DNA from: Carallia brachiata
Lineage: Eukaryota > Streptophyta > Magnoliopsida > Malpighiales > Rhizophoraceae
Reading direction: 5' to 3'
Assembly: GCA_021464245.1 (NCBI GenBank)
Contig: JADCRB010000104.1
Span: 1-64,000, forward strand
Length of the DNA: 64,000 nucleotides
Below the pieces are notes generated by a model that saw only the letters and a program-made list of their open reading frames with translations, did not search any database and had not been told where the DNA came from. Position 1 is the stretch's first letter; each line of letters opens with the position of its first letter. Shown piece after piece: positions 46,228 to 59,290 of this stretch. The position numbers and the translations under genes are program-made.

Positions 46228-49200
46228 TCTTCTTGTTTTTTTTTATAATTTCGTTTCCTTCGGCATTGAAATACGCAATAACTAACGCTGGTTTATTTGT
46301 TGGTTTATTAATTTGTTGTTGTGCCTTGTACAGGTGGTGATGGATGCAGTGAATAAGCCTCGCAAAATAGCTTATAAAGGCCTTACTGACTTGGTCACCG
46401 AGTAAGCGCCCCCCACCCCCAACCCAAGACAAGAAAAAGTTTTTTGCTTTTTACTTTTTCTCCTTTGAAGTTTTGCCTAAATTTTGTTATCTAATACTTA
46501 CAGATTTGAGAGGCAAGTTGTATTGCATCCCATGCGATAACAGCTGATTGTGACAATTCTATTGTTCACAATGAAATGTTGGTTTATTTGTTGTTGGTTT
46601 GGGCCGTTGAAAAATAACACCCCCCCCCCCCCAAAAAAAAACAAAAAAAGGGTACTTAATTGAAGAGTAAGAAGATTGTTCCTTTCAGCTTGGAAAGACA
46701 AGTAAAAGATGAGAAAAATTGCATGCGGAGACTATAGGATTCTGTTCTCCAGATGTCTTCGTGGACGGTTTGCTCTATCAGCTTGTTTCTACATTGTTGA
46801 TCGCAAGTTGGCTGCTGCATCTGTTAAGATACCATATGAGCACCTGTGGTTAATTATAGTTTTCAGTGAGTTGTAGTTATGTCATAGTCAGAATTTAGAC
46901 AAGCATTCTAAAAATGATAAAGAAAACTACATCTATTTTTTAAGGGTCTATTTGCAGGTTGTCTAAACTTTAATCACAAGTCTTGAGGAATCATTGAAAC
47001 GTTGTAATTATAAATTTAAATCAACAATAGCCTAATTTATGAATTAGAGGGTCAAAAACTGGAGAGAACTAAACGGTTGCTAATATGAAGGGGGGTAAAA
47101 CAATAGCCTGTGGTGACACTGAAAAATTGAAAGGCTGACAAGCAACACAAAAAAGTGGGAGCCTGTGTAAAGGCAATATTATGGTCAGTAATGGTCATTG
47201 TTGTTACATAAGAGACCTTCACAAGCTTTGAGCAAACTTAATCTATCATTTTTCACCTTCTTTCGTAATCAGACTGGAACTGAATCTAGATCAAAATCAC
47301 TTCATCTTTAGAAATTTACTTGCAGCACAGACAAAGCAAGTGAAGCTGCTATATTAGAAGTTGTTAAAAAGAATTTTGCAGATCACCTCATTCTTGGGGA
47401 GGAGGGTGGAATTATAGGAGATACGTTTTCCGATTATCTCTGGTGCATTGATCCATTAGGTTCGGCTCCTTTAACCCTTGGTTCAAACTCTTTCTTTTCT
47501 CTTAGCATTACTTAAGTTTTTGTGATATCATGGATATGTATTTATTTATTTATTTATTTTAATTAAGATTAAGGTTATGTGACCATTGATCATTTATCAT
47601 GGTTTTTCCTTTCAGCACTTTCATATCTTTTCAGTGCTTCAATCTGCTGAATTTGGCATGCATGGATATCCATGTTTCGCCATGACATTATCTTGATATT
47701 TAAAGATTAGTTAATCATTGATAGACCAATCTATTTCAACCTTTCTCTATGCTTTTACTTGTGTAAAACTATTATGCAATTTATTCAAAAGTTCAATTAC
47801 TTGTAGTCATCACAACTCACTACTTTTGTAGATGGAACTACAAATTTTGCACATGGTTATCCTAGCTTTGCTGTTTCTGTGGGAGTTCTTTTTCAAGGAA
47901 GACCTGCTGCTGCTGCTGTGGTACTGCTCGCAAAGTTCAATTTGTCTTTTTTGAAATTTGCTTCATCATTCCATTCTGAATATTGCTATTTTTAGTTTTT
48001 GCTAGATTCAGAAATATAGGAATATACAATAGCCACTTCTCCCTTCTCATTGGATTAGGAAATTTGTGGCAGATATTGAGTGGCAATCTAGTAGAGTAAA
48101 AAAATTTTGGGAGGACAGGATTCAAGGCCCAACTGAATATAGTGAAGAATTGCTTCTGTCAGGCAAAATTATAATTTTGTGAGCAGAAGGCTTTGAAACA
48201 TTTCTTGATAAATATGCCATTTAGAGAGATGGTTTGTCGATGCATATTGTTTAGCTAAAATTTTTAAACCAAGTTATCAGTTGATGCCTCTTGTGCCTAT
48301 TTTACTCCCCGGCATACTTGCTGGAGTTATTCCTGTTGAAGCCTGTTCCAAGTTAATTTTACATTTGAGATTTAAAGCAACTTTATTGGGACTGTAGTAT
48401 TTTAGTGGCAATATTTCTGTGAATAAATGCCATGAGAATGCTAGATGTATAGAAACTTGCCAAACCATGTTTTAAACTTTCAATTTTTTTTTTATCAAGT
48501 CACAAAATTTAATAATTGAACATCACGATGGAAATGATGCTTTTGCGTGTCAATTGCCATGCCGGTTGAAAAATCCAATTTCAGTCCGTTGTACATAGAG
48601 GACCTATAAGGTTTTGGACATTAACATAATAGCATCTATAAGGTTAGGGCTTCCGATAAATTTAGCCCGTTCTATAAATATGATTGTTACCTATATTCCA
48701 ATTATTTCATAAAGATTTTGTTACAAAAATGGTCTGTTTTATTCAATAAGGTGAACTAAAAGATGAAAGATGACAACATGGTTCCTTCTTTAGGTAGAGT
48801 TCGTTGGCGGCCCTATGGCTTGGAATACAAGAATATTTTCTGCAACCGCTGGTGAGAAATTTTGGCATGATTTTACTATCTGTCTGTCTCTCTGTTTCCC
48901 CTACTCCCACCACCCATGCATATATACGTATTTTTACATGTATTATACTTGCAAATAGCTCTGTCATTTTGTTTATCTTTGGCTCGAACTATTTTTCTCT
49001 GTTTTAGGTGGGGGAGCATTTTGTAATGGCCAACAGATTCATGTGAGTCAAACTGATCGGGTAAGTGATCATGTTGTAATTGAAGATCTCTTAGTTTATG
49101 AACAATATTGTTCATAGCAACAATACAATCAAGGTTTTATCAGAGTTCAGAATATCGCCTTTTTTTTAGCATTTTTCTCCCATCTTTTATTTTTAGGTGG

Positions 49201-51296
49201 AACAATCCCTTCTTGTGACTGGTTTTGGATATGAGCATGATGATGCATGGGCTACAAACATTGAACTATTCAAGCAATTCACTGACACCAGCAGGGTACT
49301 ATCTTTGTTCCCCCTCTCTCTGGTTTGTTTGGGTACATATCTTTGTGTCTTCAAATTACTATACTATTTGCTCTTTGGCCTTTCTCTCTCTCTCTCTCTC
49401 TCTTTCTGTTTGGAACATCTAGGGTGTAAGAAGGCTGGGTGCTGCTGCAGTTGACATGTGTCATGTAGCTCTAGGGATCGTGGAAGCATATTGGGAATAT
49501 CGTCTAAAGCCATGGGATATGGCTGCTGGTGTTCTAGTAAAGTTCTTTACCCTCTTGAATACTTTTGCTTAATTGTTAAATCTCTTTTCTCAGTGAGAGA
49601 AATTTGCTGATTGCCCATAATAATGCTGATCTCATATTAAGTACTCGTGCATTGAAACACCTTGGTCAAGGAGAAACATCCATTGAAATCAGCACAAAAT
49701 GGCTTAATATAGTAATTGGCTGAATGTAGAACAGAAATAAATAAATAAATAAATAAAGAGTAGGTGCAGGAAAGTACACAATTGGCCATCAAAGAGAAAG
49801 ATAAAGCTGAAAATGAAACATGAGAATCAGTGTCCATGGTTGACAAATTTCAAAGAAGATGCTGCTTTTAGTCTATGGATTACAGAAGAAACAATTTCAG
49901 TGATATCCTCCTTTTCATTTTATTTTTGATTGCTTTTTCCTTAAAAGCTCAATGCTTTCTCTCCATCTATAATCACCACAATAATCACGCCGGTACTATT
50001 ATTGATCACGTGTATTTCTTACAATGAAAGCTATTGTGCTAAACTGAGATAATTTTTTCTAGTAATTTGTTTTTTTTTCCTTGTTGATTCACCTCCTCCT
50101 TGCTCAAGCAGATTGTTGAAGAAGCTGGAGGGACAGTGACTCGAATGGATGGAGGAAAATTCAGTGTTTTTGATAGATCTGTTTTGGTATCAAATGGCGT
50201 GCTACATGCCAAGGTTATGCTTCATTGCTTTTTTATTCAAGAAATGATATAACTGCCTTATTCAAACTGTATAGCCACCTCTCTTTAAATGCATATATTC
50301 AGCATAAAAAACTGCACTTCCATTGTGATTTGCCATTCATTTACATAGCCTAGAGAATGACCTATAGGTGTTAGGTTTTAGGCTTATTATCAGCAAGAGT
50401 GTTTTTGCATATTCAGCCACTTTTCTTTTTTCTTTTTTTTTTTCCCAATCTTAATTGACAGTCATTCGATAAATATCAGAAAACTAAATCACATCAGGCC
50501 TAAGTTAGTGGAGAACTTGCTCAAGCAAGTTGCTTTTATGAAGTGAAAGGGATGCCCTGCTGCACAGAAGGAAGTTCAAAAGTACATAGTAGTATAGTAC
50601 TCAAGTTGATCCCCAATCATTAAAAAAATGTTTTTGGTTGTTCCAAGTTTTTTTTTTCCTTGATCAAAAGGAGTCGCTTCTTTTTCTTTTTTTTTTTTTG
50701 AGTCCAAAATGTGTCACTTTATTCGCGGACACTATTGGATACAAATTTAATGCATCTGGCCTGGAATTATTTTCCATTTTATGTATGCGCATTTTTGTAT
50801 TTATTAGCATACCGTGTACATTGAAGCCTCTGATGGTCCCACTGTTTGGGATTCATATCTTGGCATGGAAACTCATCCCTTGATCGTGCTGTCAGCAATT
50901 ATGTGGAAGCTTTTCCAGCATGGTTATATCCACCATCGATTGTCATGATTGGATTTACTTTGGTTAATGGAAAAACTGATAGCACAATTTTAATGTTCAA
51001 CTGTTGTACTTGTGACCAAATAATTCAATATCAAATTAAAATAAAAGGATCAGTGTACGCTTAGGTTCACATCATTATATCACCAAATACTAAATAACAC
51101 CACTTGCATTGCCATTATTGAATTTCCCTGAATATGTGCCAATTCTGCTTTGCTGCACTCCTCTGAAAGATAGTAAATTAGTTCTCCTTCAATGCAGCTT
51201 TTGGAGAAGATTGCACCAGCCACTGAAAGCCTAAAAAGCAAAGGCATTGATTTCTCGCTGTGGTATAAGCCAGAAAATTACCATGCAGATATCTGA
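45809..51296 (+). CDS. IMPL1: Chloroplast inositol monophosphatase-like phosphatase (IMPL1 type)
   Basis: Member of the Mg-dependent, lithium-sensitive inositol monophosphatase superfamily; plant IMPL1 is plastid-located and acts on inositol phosphates. Coding exons: 45809-46195, 46334-46401, 47326-47459, 47832-47920, 48794-48851, 49008-49060, 49197-49295, 49423-49536, 50112-50213, 51198-51296, all GT..AG and in phase, total 400 aa (about 370 in Arabidopsis). Residues 1 to about 95 are Ser/Thr/His/Arg-rich with few acids, a plastid transit peptide. Metal-site residues: Glu177-Glu178 in ILGEEGG, Asp194 and Asp197 in WCIDPLDGTTNF, Asp328 in KPWDMAAGVL. VVMDAVNKPRKIAYKGLTDL is family-specific. 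Start chosen at MTMMMVRAS; the ATG at 45795 is out of frame. Intron 1 starts with a (TC)n tract touching the donor. The transit region carries His and Pro/Pro-like coding repeats that vary in the family. Confidence 0.93.
46197..46226 (+). repeat. (TC)n microsatellite at IMPL1 intron 1 donor
   Basis: The intron begins gtctctctctc..., so the donor GT is part of the microsatellite. Slippage there could change donor strength. Confidence 0.85.
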
Positions 51297-51985
51297 GGTT
51301 CTCTAGAGTTTATTCATCTGTTCTACCCTCTATCTTTCTTGTGCATTCAAGTATGCCAGCCACATACATGGTTTGCCTCTGGAGTCCTTTTTTTTTATTT
51401 GTCACAAGAGAGTATGAAGAGCTTGTTAGACCATTGCATTGTCTTTGCAAGCATATGCCTTCAATGATTCCTCATTTTGTATCTATTGAAAACATCACGA
51501 CAAATGTCTGATAATTCTATAACTAATTTATAACAATTTTCTTGCAAAGGTGAAGTCTCACTCTCTCTCACACTCACTCCCTCCCTCTCTCTCCCTCTCC
51601 CTCTTGCACACGCACGCGCACAGGCACTCTTAATTGATAGACTTTTCATGCGTAGTACGCCACAATAGTTCATTTTCTTCCAGTTACAATGGACTGAAGT
51701 CGGATTTTTCAACTTCTCTCAAACTTAATATTTGATTTTCCTTTTGCAAAGGAACAATTGAACAAATGCATAAATTGTAACTTATATCAATTTAACTCAC
51801 TAGAGTTCTCACATCCTATCTCAAAACAACACAACGATCATAATTAATATAATCATAATTAATTAAAGAAATTATTCAAAGCACAATTCAAAAATTTAAA
51901 CTGTATGTGTTTTCATCCAAATTTAAATTCACAATATGTATTCGATTAAGATAATGCAATTCATAAATAATGAAATTGATTCCAA
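51297..51985 (+). other. IMPL1 3' UTR and spacer
   Basis: 3' UTR followed by a CT/CA-rich stretch at 51560-51625 and AT-rich spacer. No gene seen. Confidence 0.4.
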
Positions 51986-51994
51986 TAAATTTAT

Positions 51995-52426
51995 GGGTTA
52001 ATTTCAAAAAAAATACTACTTTTACGTTTTTTAACAAATCTACCACAACTTTTAAAAATTAACAAATTTAGCACAGTTTAATTATTTTCTAACAAATCTA
52101 ACACGTTGTCAGGTACAAATAACGAATTAAAAGTAACTGAATCTCTTAGTATACAGATATGACACATCTACATCTAAATCTAATATAGCGTAAAACCCTC
52201 AAATGTCATATATACAGATGTGCATACTGGGAGATTCAATTATTTTTAACTGACAATGTGTTAGATTTATTAGAAAATAATTAAACTGTACTAGATTTAT
52301 TAGTTTTGAAAGGTTGTGCTAGATTTGTTAGAAAATAATTGAACTATACTAGATTTGTTAATTTTAAAAGTTGTGCTAGAATTATTAAAAAGTGTAAAGG
52401 TAGTAATATTTTTTTTATATTAACCC
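51995..52426. mobile_element. MITE with 9-bp target duplication (Mutator-like)
   Basis: Starts GGGTTAATTTCAAAA and ends ATATTAACCC; the two halves are long imperfect inverted repeats sharing AACAAATCTA, AATTATTTTCTAACAAATCTA and ACAACTTTTAAAA, quoted in parts. The 9-mer TAAATTTAT stands on both sides (51986-51994 and 52427-52435), exact. A 9-bp duplication with G-start inverted repeats points to the Mutator superfamily. It has no coding content. Confidence 0.85.
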
Positions 52427-52435
52427 TAAATTTAT

Positions 52436-53100
52436 TAAACACTTCATAAGCTTGCCTTTCATATCCCTCTCCACTAATGTAGTCATTGACATTATTAAAG
52501 ATTAAAAGGAATTTATTAAACTTTTAAGGGTGGTGGTTAAACAAAGAAAAGAATATAAAAGAACTAAAAGTAAGAGAATGTAAGAATTAAGACATTCTCT
52601 CTACTTTTTTCTTTTTTTTATTTTCTTCTGAAAAGAATCTGAAACGAATCTTAAAATTTTGTTCTCAAAATATTGGTTGATCACAACATGTATTTCGGTT
52701 GACCCATGAAAACTTTCTGCAAAATACATATTCTTACTTTTCCTGGACTTTGGTTGACCAATAATTTTGGTTCGGTTGACCACTCAAAATTTTCAGTAAC
52801 TTTTCAGATTTTCTTCAAAAGATACTCTTCTTCTCATCTAATTGATCGAAAAAAAGTTTCTGTAAACATTCAGTTTTCTGCACTTCAACTACAATGGTCG
52901 ACTAACACATAGATCCGTTCAACCAACAAAAATTTTCTGTAACTTTCTTCATCTTTCCAAATCTTTTCTTCATATTGTCTTGGGCCAGGTTTACTAATTT
53001 GAAATTTCTATCAATACTAAGAACTAAAGATTCTTCTCTTTGCCTTTTTTTTTTTTTCAACTTTTTTTTTATTTTTTTCAACTTTTTTTTTTTTGTAGAA
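52436..53100 (-). other. Degenerate LTR-like sequence left of the gypsy element
   Basis: Words such as 'gttgaccactcaaaattttc', 'agtaacttttcagattttc' and 'ggtcgactaac' echo 'gatcaaaattttctagtaac' and 'atcggtcgatcaatcaaaat' in the gypsy 5' LTR (60460-60540), so this may be the left LTR or that of a relative. It is too diverged to define ends. Confidence 0.35.
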
Positions 53101-53970
53101 AAGAGATTTGTTTTCCTAGTTCTCTTAAAGGATAATCATGGTTTTTCGAACTAAAAGGATAAATGAAAATGTAAGTTATATCAAAGAAATCACAAGACTA
53201 ATAATATTCAAAAAGTTCAAAGGAGTAACTAGGGATATAATATGAATAAGGTAAGCTTGATAGGCTCAAACGCAATAAAAATGGCTTAAATCATCTCTCT
53301 AATAATGTAGTTGTCTAGAATTTCACTTTAAGGAATAATCAAATGGGTTTTAGAATGTCTAATGTGATCATATATGTCATAGGGTTCACATGATCCTTCA
53401 CTAAACACATATCAATGATAAGAGTATAAATGTAGTACTCAATGTTTCATCATTTATAGAGTAGACAAAATTAACATTGAACCACTTGATTCTCAAGTAT
53501 GCATTCATTATAATCCTTTAATCAATATAGATCCCTCATAATCATCCTCAACTAATGAACTATTACACAGAATTGAAAATACATAAAGCACAAGAAAATT
53601 CAAAAAAAAAATTTGAAAAAAATTTTGAGAAATTCTTACTCCCAAACTTTAATTTGACATAGTCCCAATGTTAAAATTATCTAAACAAAAAAGGTGAAAC
53701 ACTCCTTTGATTAGTGACAATTCCGAAAATCGTTGGGATGATTGTTAAGGTAGCATCCAGTTCCAATTATTGTCAACTCCTTCCTTTGTATGTTACCCTC
53801 AAACTTTATATGTAAATTTGTCTCCCCTATCAACCAAAAACATCAATGTTAAGACATTTTATTAAAAGATAAACTAAATAAATAAACATTAACTATATAG
53901 GAATAAAGAAGAAATTAATAAACTAAAAGTAGTTCTAATTTATAATCTTTAACTTGATTTTTTTCGCAGC

Positions 53971-55120
53971 TTATGGTGGATTGGTAAAAATTGTGGTGGT
54001 CTTCTGTGGATTGAAACCACCTTCCACATACAACTTGAGTCTATGCCCATTCACTTTAAAAGTTCCTTTTGTTTTATTGAATATCTCAACATCTCCAAAT
54101 GGAAAAACTTGTGTGATCACAAATAGACCATACCATCTTGACTTCAATTTACCTGGAAAAAGTTTAAACCATGAGTTATAAAGTAAAACTTTTTGAACCA
54201 GTACAAAGTCACGCATCATGATATTCTTATCATCCCACTTTTATAACTTAGAATTTTCATAAGCCTGTAGACGATACTCTTCCATTTCATCCAACTGTAA
54301 AAGTCATTGCTCACTTATAGCTTTCACATCAAAGTTAAGAAATTTAACAGCCCAATAAGCCTTATGTTCATACTCCACAGGTAAATGACAAGCTTTGTCA
54401 TATACTAACTTATATGGGGCATTCCTATTAGAGTTTTATAAGTAGTTCGATAAGCCCACAAAGCATCATCAAGGTGTATAGATTAATCTTTCCTCAAGAC
54501 ACTTACAGTTTTTTCTAAAATCTTTTTAAGCTCTCTGTTGGAAATCTCTACTTGGCCACTTGTTTGTGGGTGATAAGGTGTAGCTATGTTATGTGTTACC
54601 CCATATTTATGCAAAAGATTGTCAAATTGCCTATTGCAAAAATGAGTACCCCCATCACTAATGATTACTCTGGGTGTGCTAAAACGAGTAAAGATATTTT
54701 TCTTTATAAACTTAAGTACTACCCTCGCATTATTTGTCTTGAGAGCTATAGCTTCTACCTATTTAGACACATGCTCTACAGCAACTAAAATGCATTTATT
54801 CTCATAAGATGGTGGAAATGGTCCCATAAAATCAATGCCCCAAACATCAAATAAATGACAAACAAGAATATTTGTCAAAGGTATTTCAAATCTTTTGGAT
54901 ACATTACCCGTCTTCTGACATGCATGACAACTTGCAACATAAGAGTATCTTTAAACAAAGTTAGCCAATAAAAACCTGCTTGGAGCACTTTGGCTGCTAT
55001 CTTACTTACACTAAAGTGTCCACCTACCTCCCTATCATGACAATTTGACAAAATATTCTGCACCTCCTCTCTTAATATACATCTCCACATAATATTATTT
55101 GAATAAATCTTATACAAATA
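53971..55120 (-). pseudogene. Gypsy integrase remnant
   Basis: 54875-55117 gives the zinc-binding head CHDREVGGHFSVSKIAAKVL and GFYWLTLF. About 54490-54600 gives TPYHPQTSGQVEISNRELKK, the end of the catalytic core. 53971-54219 gives KVLLYNSWFKLFPGKLKSRW and FKVNGHRLKLY, the C-terminal GPY/F-like module. Frames are interrupted by stops and shifts between these blocks. Confidence 0.88.
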
Positions 55121-55231
55121 AGGATCTTCCTAGATATAATACCTAACATCAGAAAATAATTTTTTCTTTTGTTGATAATTAAGCTCATAGGCAATATACT
55201 TACTTGCCAGATAATTAGTAAAAACAGCATA

Positions 55232-56030
55232 CTATAGTTTTTCTCTAATAGCAAAGAGATGTTCATCAAGAAACTCTTCTTTGATGCCCAAATCATCTTG
55301 CTCACTGGTTTTGTACTCCAGTCTTGATAGGTAATCTACCACATAATTCTCTGACCTCTTCTTGTCCTTAATCTCAATGTCAAACTCTTGAAGCAAGAGC
55401 ATCCATCGAATGAGTCTTGGTTTTGCATCCTTTATTGCAAGCAAATACTTTAATGGAGAGTGATATGTATATAGCACAACTTTAGTTCTTATAAGATAAG
55501 AATGAAAATTATCAAAAGCAAATACTACTGCAAGTGGCTCCTTCTATATTGTGGCATATGTGGTTTGTGCTTCAAAAAATATGCAACTAGCATAATAAAT
55601 ATTTTTGAATCAATAAATTGGACAAGGGCTTTTCAATTTGAGAAAAATCTTTAATAAACCTGTGATAGAACCTTGCATGGCCTAAAAAACTTCTTACTAC
55701 TTTTACATTGGAAGGTGATGGCAACCTTTAAATTATTTTTACCTTCGCTCTATCCACCTAAATTTCTTTTTCAAATATGTTATGGTCAAGGACAATACCT
55801 TCCCTTACCATTAAATAACATTTTTTCCAATTAAGCACAAGATTTGATTCTTCACATCTTTTTAAAATTAAATCCAAATTATGCAAACAACCATCAAATG
55901 ATGAACCAAATGCAGAAAAGTCATCCATGAACACTTTTATGAACTTCTCAATTATGTCTATAAAGATGGACATCATGCATCTCTGAAATGTTGTAAGGGC
56001 ATTACACAGACCAAAAGGCATTCTCCTATA
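55232..56030 (-). pseudogene. Gypsy reverse transcriptase / RNase H remnant
   Basis: 55758-56021: MPFGLCNALTTFQRCMMSIF, FIKVFMDDFSAFGSSFD (catalytic F-MDD), LVLNWKKCYLMVREGIVL. 55232-55477: the RNase H tail with [41 protein letters not shown] and YLSRL. A stop/frameshift gap separates them. Confidence 0.9.
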
Positions 56031-56289
56031 TGCAAATGTTCCATAAGGGCATGTAAATGTGATTTTTCTTGATCTTCTAGGGCTATTGGGATTGGATTGT
56101 ACCCTGAGTAACCATCAAGAAAAAAGTAAAATGCATGACATTCTAATCTCTCTAAAATCTAATTGTTGAAAGGTAACGGGAAATGGTCTTTTTGAGTAGC
56201 ATCATTTAATTTTCTATAATTCATACATACCCTCCAACCTATAACTATTCTAGTAGGAATTAATTCATTGTTATCATTCTTAACTACAG

Positions 56290-56772
56290 TCATCCTAATT
56301 TCTTTGACACTAACTGAACTGGCATTACCCATGCACTTTTAGAAATAAAATAGATAATACCTACATCCAGTAGTTTGATTACCTCTATCTTGATTACCTC
56401 ATGCATTATAGGATTCAATCTCCTTTGGGGCTGAATGATCATTTTATGGTTCTCTTCCAGGAGGATTCTGTGCATGCAAAATGATAGACTTATTTTTTTA
56501 ATGTCAACAATGGTCCATCTCCAAGCTTTCTTCTGCTCCCTCAAAATTCTCAATAAATTTTTTTCTTTTACCCCTGCCGAAGAAGAAGAAACAATAACAA
56601 GTAAGCAATTGTTCTCAACAATAACAAGTAAGCAATTGTTCTCTTCTAGAAACATGTATTTCAAATGAGCAGGTAATGGCTTCAATTCAATTTGGGGAGG
56701 CTGTTCTATAAATGGTTTAAGTTGTGGTTTAACTCCTCCAAGTTCAACAAAGTTAGGTTTCATTGTGCTCAA
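56290..56772 (-). pseudogene. Gypsy polyprotein linker before RT
   Basis: Frame covers LKPLPAHLKYMFLEENNCLL and QRRLNPIMHEVIKIEVIKLL followed by DVGIIYFISKSAWVMPVQLV, the N-terminal RT region (normally LPAHLKYAYL, RRLNP.M.EVV..E..KLLDAGIIYPISDS.WVSPV). It contains a 27-bp tandem duplication (separate entry). Confidence 0.85.
56590..56643 (-). repeat. 27-bp tandem duplication in the gypsy polyprotein
   Basis: 'aacaataacaagtaagcaat' followed by 'tgttctc' occurs twice back-to-back. It keeps the reading frame and doubles the peptide ENNCLLVIV. The two copies are identical, so it is recent. Confidence 0.9.
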
Positions 56773-57644
56773 AAATATAACAACTTCTAAAATTTGTGCG
56801 CAAGCTTTAATTTCTTATCTTTCTATTGTCGCTCATCCATTCAATGCAAGACATGCCTCCGTAAGATCTTCAATGTGATGTTCCTCAAAACAATTAAGCG
56901 CACATCCATCAATGATATCTATACTCAAACATTCCTTATTTTCAAAAGGGTACTTTATTCCTTTAAACATATTAAAGGTCACTTGCTAATTATTCATCCT
57001 CAAAATGAGCTCACCCTTTTGCACATTAATCAAAGTTCTCTCTGTGGCTAAGAATGGTTTACCTAATATGAGGGGGACCTCATGGTCTTTCTCCATATCA
57101 AGTATAACAAAATCTGTAGGGAATATAAACTAATCTATTTTAACTAAAATATCTTTTACTACACCCCTTGGATACTTAATTGATCAATTAACTAACTAAA
57201 GGGTTATAGTAGTAGGTCTTGCTTCCCTAAAGTGTAACTTCTTAAACACAAAATAGGGCATTAAATTTATGCTAATACATAAATCACATAAAAATACAAG
57301 CTTCTATAATACAATGAATAGAAAAACTTCCTAGGCCTTTAAGGTTGGGCAAAAGCTTGTTTGGCATTCTTCTGTCAGGTTGACCGTCTCAAAATCCTCT
57401 AGCTTTCTCTTTTTTGCCAGGATATCCTTTAGAAATTTTTCATAATTCGACATCTAACTAGTGCATCTGCAAATAAAATATTAATATGCATTTTATTTAA
57501 AATCTCAAGAAATTTAAAAAATTGCTTATATAATTTTCTTTACTTTACCCTATTAGGAAATGGAGGACTTTTCATACCAACATCATCTGAATCCTTACTT
57601 AACTTACCTGAAGATTAGGGTTGTGTATGTACCTCAGGTTCGGG

Positions 57645-58750
57645 TTAAGATTTATTTTTCTCAACCTCAACTGCCACTTGTTCTTCATCCTTAAGTGAAC
57701 TTTCAGCTCTCTCTCTTTTATGTAGCTCACTCAATTGTTTATTACTTCTTCGAGCAATTGCATTGACTTCTTTAGGATTTTTCTCAGTTCCACTAGGCAA
57801 TACTCTTTGAGGTCTAATTGCTAGTGTGTGTGCTAATTGACCCACTTGATATTCTAAATTCTTCAAAGTAACCTCAAAACTCTGGATCATCACTTCGTGA
57901 CTAGCCATTCTACTCTCATTACTAGCAATGTAGTCATCAATTGTTTTCTTTAGACTTGCAAATCTTGTTTCACTGTTAGCAATACTTTAGCTATTAAGTC
58001 TTCAAGACTAGTCTTTTTCTCAACTTGGTTGTTGAATCCTGGTGGGCCTCTTACAACATTTTTGTTGTTATTCCATACTAGATTAGGGTGATTTCTCCAT
58101 CTAGGGTTATAAGTGGGTGTCTATGGATTATGAAACTGTCTATCATTATTGCCCACATATTTAATAGAATCAAATGATGTAGGTTGGCATTCCATACTAG
58201 GATGTACTCCTCCATAAAACTCACCAAAATTCTGAGGTTGTTTTGCAAGAGTTACAAAATTTACCTATTATTCAAATGCTTCTATCTTAGCAAGCAAGGC
58301 TGATCAGTCCTCCATGTCATGCACTCTTTCTACACGCTTCTGGGGTAGCCTCTCAGTAGGCCACTAGAAGTTATTTGTTATCATTTATTTTAAGAGATCA
58401 TAAGCTGCTTCTGAAGATTTTCTCATCAAATTACCACTAGTTGCTGCATCAATGGTAGTCCTTGTAATTGCTATCAATCCATTGCAAAAAGTTTGCACTT
58501 GTAGCCACAAAGGCAATCCATGATGTGGACACTTCCTCAATAGCTCCTTGTATCTTTCCCACATCTCAGACAAGGGTTCTATCTCAAACTGCAAGAACGT
58601 AGTAATATCGTTTTTCAATTTAGCAACTTTGCAAGGAGAAAAATACTTACTAAAAAATTTATTGGCCATCATCTCCCATATAGTTATTGACCCCATGGGT
58701 AATAAGTTCAGCCAACCTTTAGCTTTGTCCTTGAGTCAGAAAGAGAAGAG
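57645..58750 (-). pseudogene. Gypsy gag remnant
   Basis: 58385-58696: ITIWEMMANKFFSKYFSPCK, LKNDITTFLQFEIEPLSEMW, RYKELLRKCPHHGLPLWLQV, TIDAATSGNLMRKS, the retrotransposon gag core of Athila/Tat-like elements. 57645-57908: FEVTLKNLEYQVGQLAHTLA...LPSGTEKNPKEVNAI, the gag end. Stops lie between the two. Confidence 0.88.
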
Positions 58751-59266
58751 TCTAAGTCTAACAACATCATCAGAAATTCCATTACGCTAGAAAGTATCAC
58801 AAATCTCCAGAAAATTGGCAATATGTGTTTTTGGATCCTCATTTGGCAGTCTATAAAATAAAACAGATTGTTAAATCATTAATATTATGGCCAACTTTAT
58901 CTCAAAGTTGTTTGCTTGAATGGTTGGTCTTATTATATTGGTCCCTGTTCCAGCGAGTGATAGGACTATATAATCACACAATGGTTTTTTTATCTGGGCC
59001 AAATTTCATGCCTTTTTCCATAGCCTTTTTTTCGATTTCTGGATATGTCAATAAAAGAATCTACCATAAAAATTTTCTAATCCTTCAGGTTGTGCATTCA
59101 ATCTTAAGGTCAAATGGTGCTAAAGTACTGGGACAGCTTCTAGTCATACACCACTATCCTCTTCAATCTATGCACAACCCTAACAAAAAAACAAAAATTA
59201 AATGAAAATGAAAAAAATAGATTAATTTAAAGAAAAACAGTTGATTCTAATATTAGATTGCGTTAG

Positions 59267-59284
59267 TCCCCAGCAACGGTGTCA
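59267..59284 (-). other. Primer-binding site of the gypsy element
   Basis: Minus strand TGACACCGTTGCTGGGGA, three changes (all transitions) from the tRNA-Asp-type site TGGCGCCGTTGCCGGGGA. It sits six bases inside the 5' LTR, as expected. Confidence 0.75.
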
Positions 59285-59290
59285 AAAACT

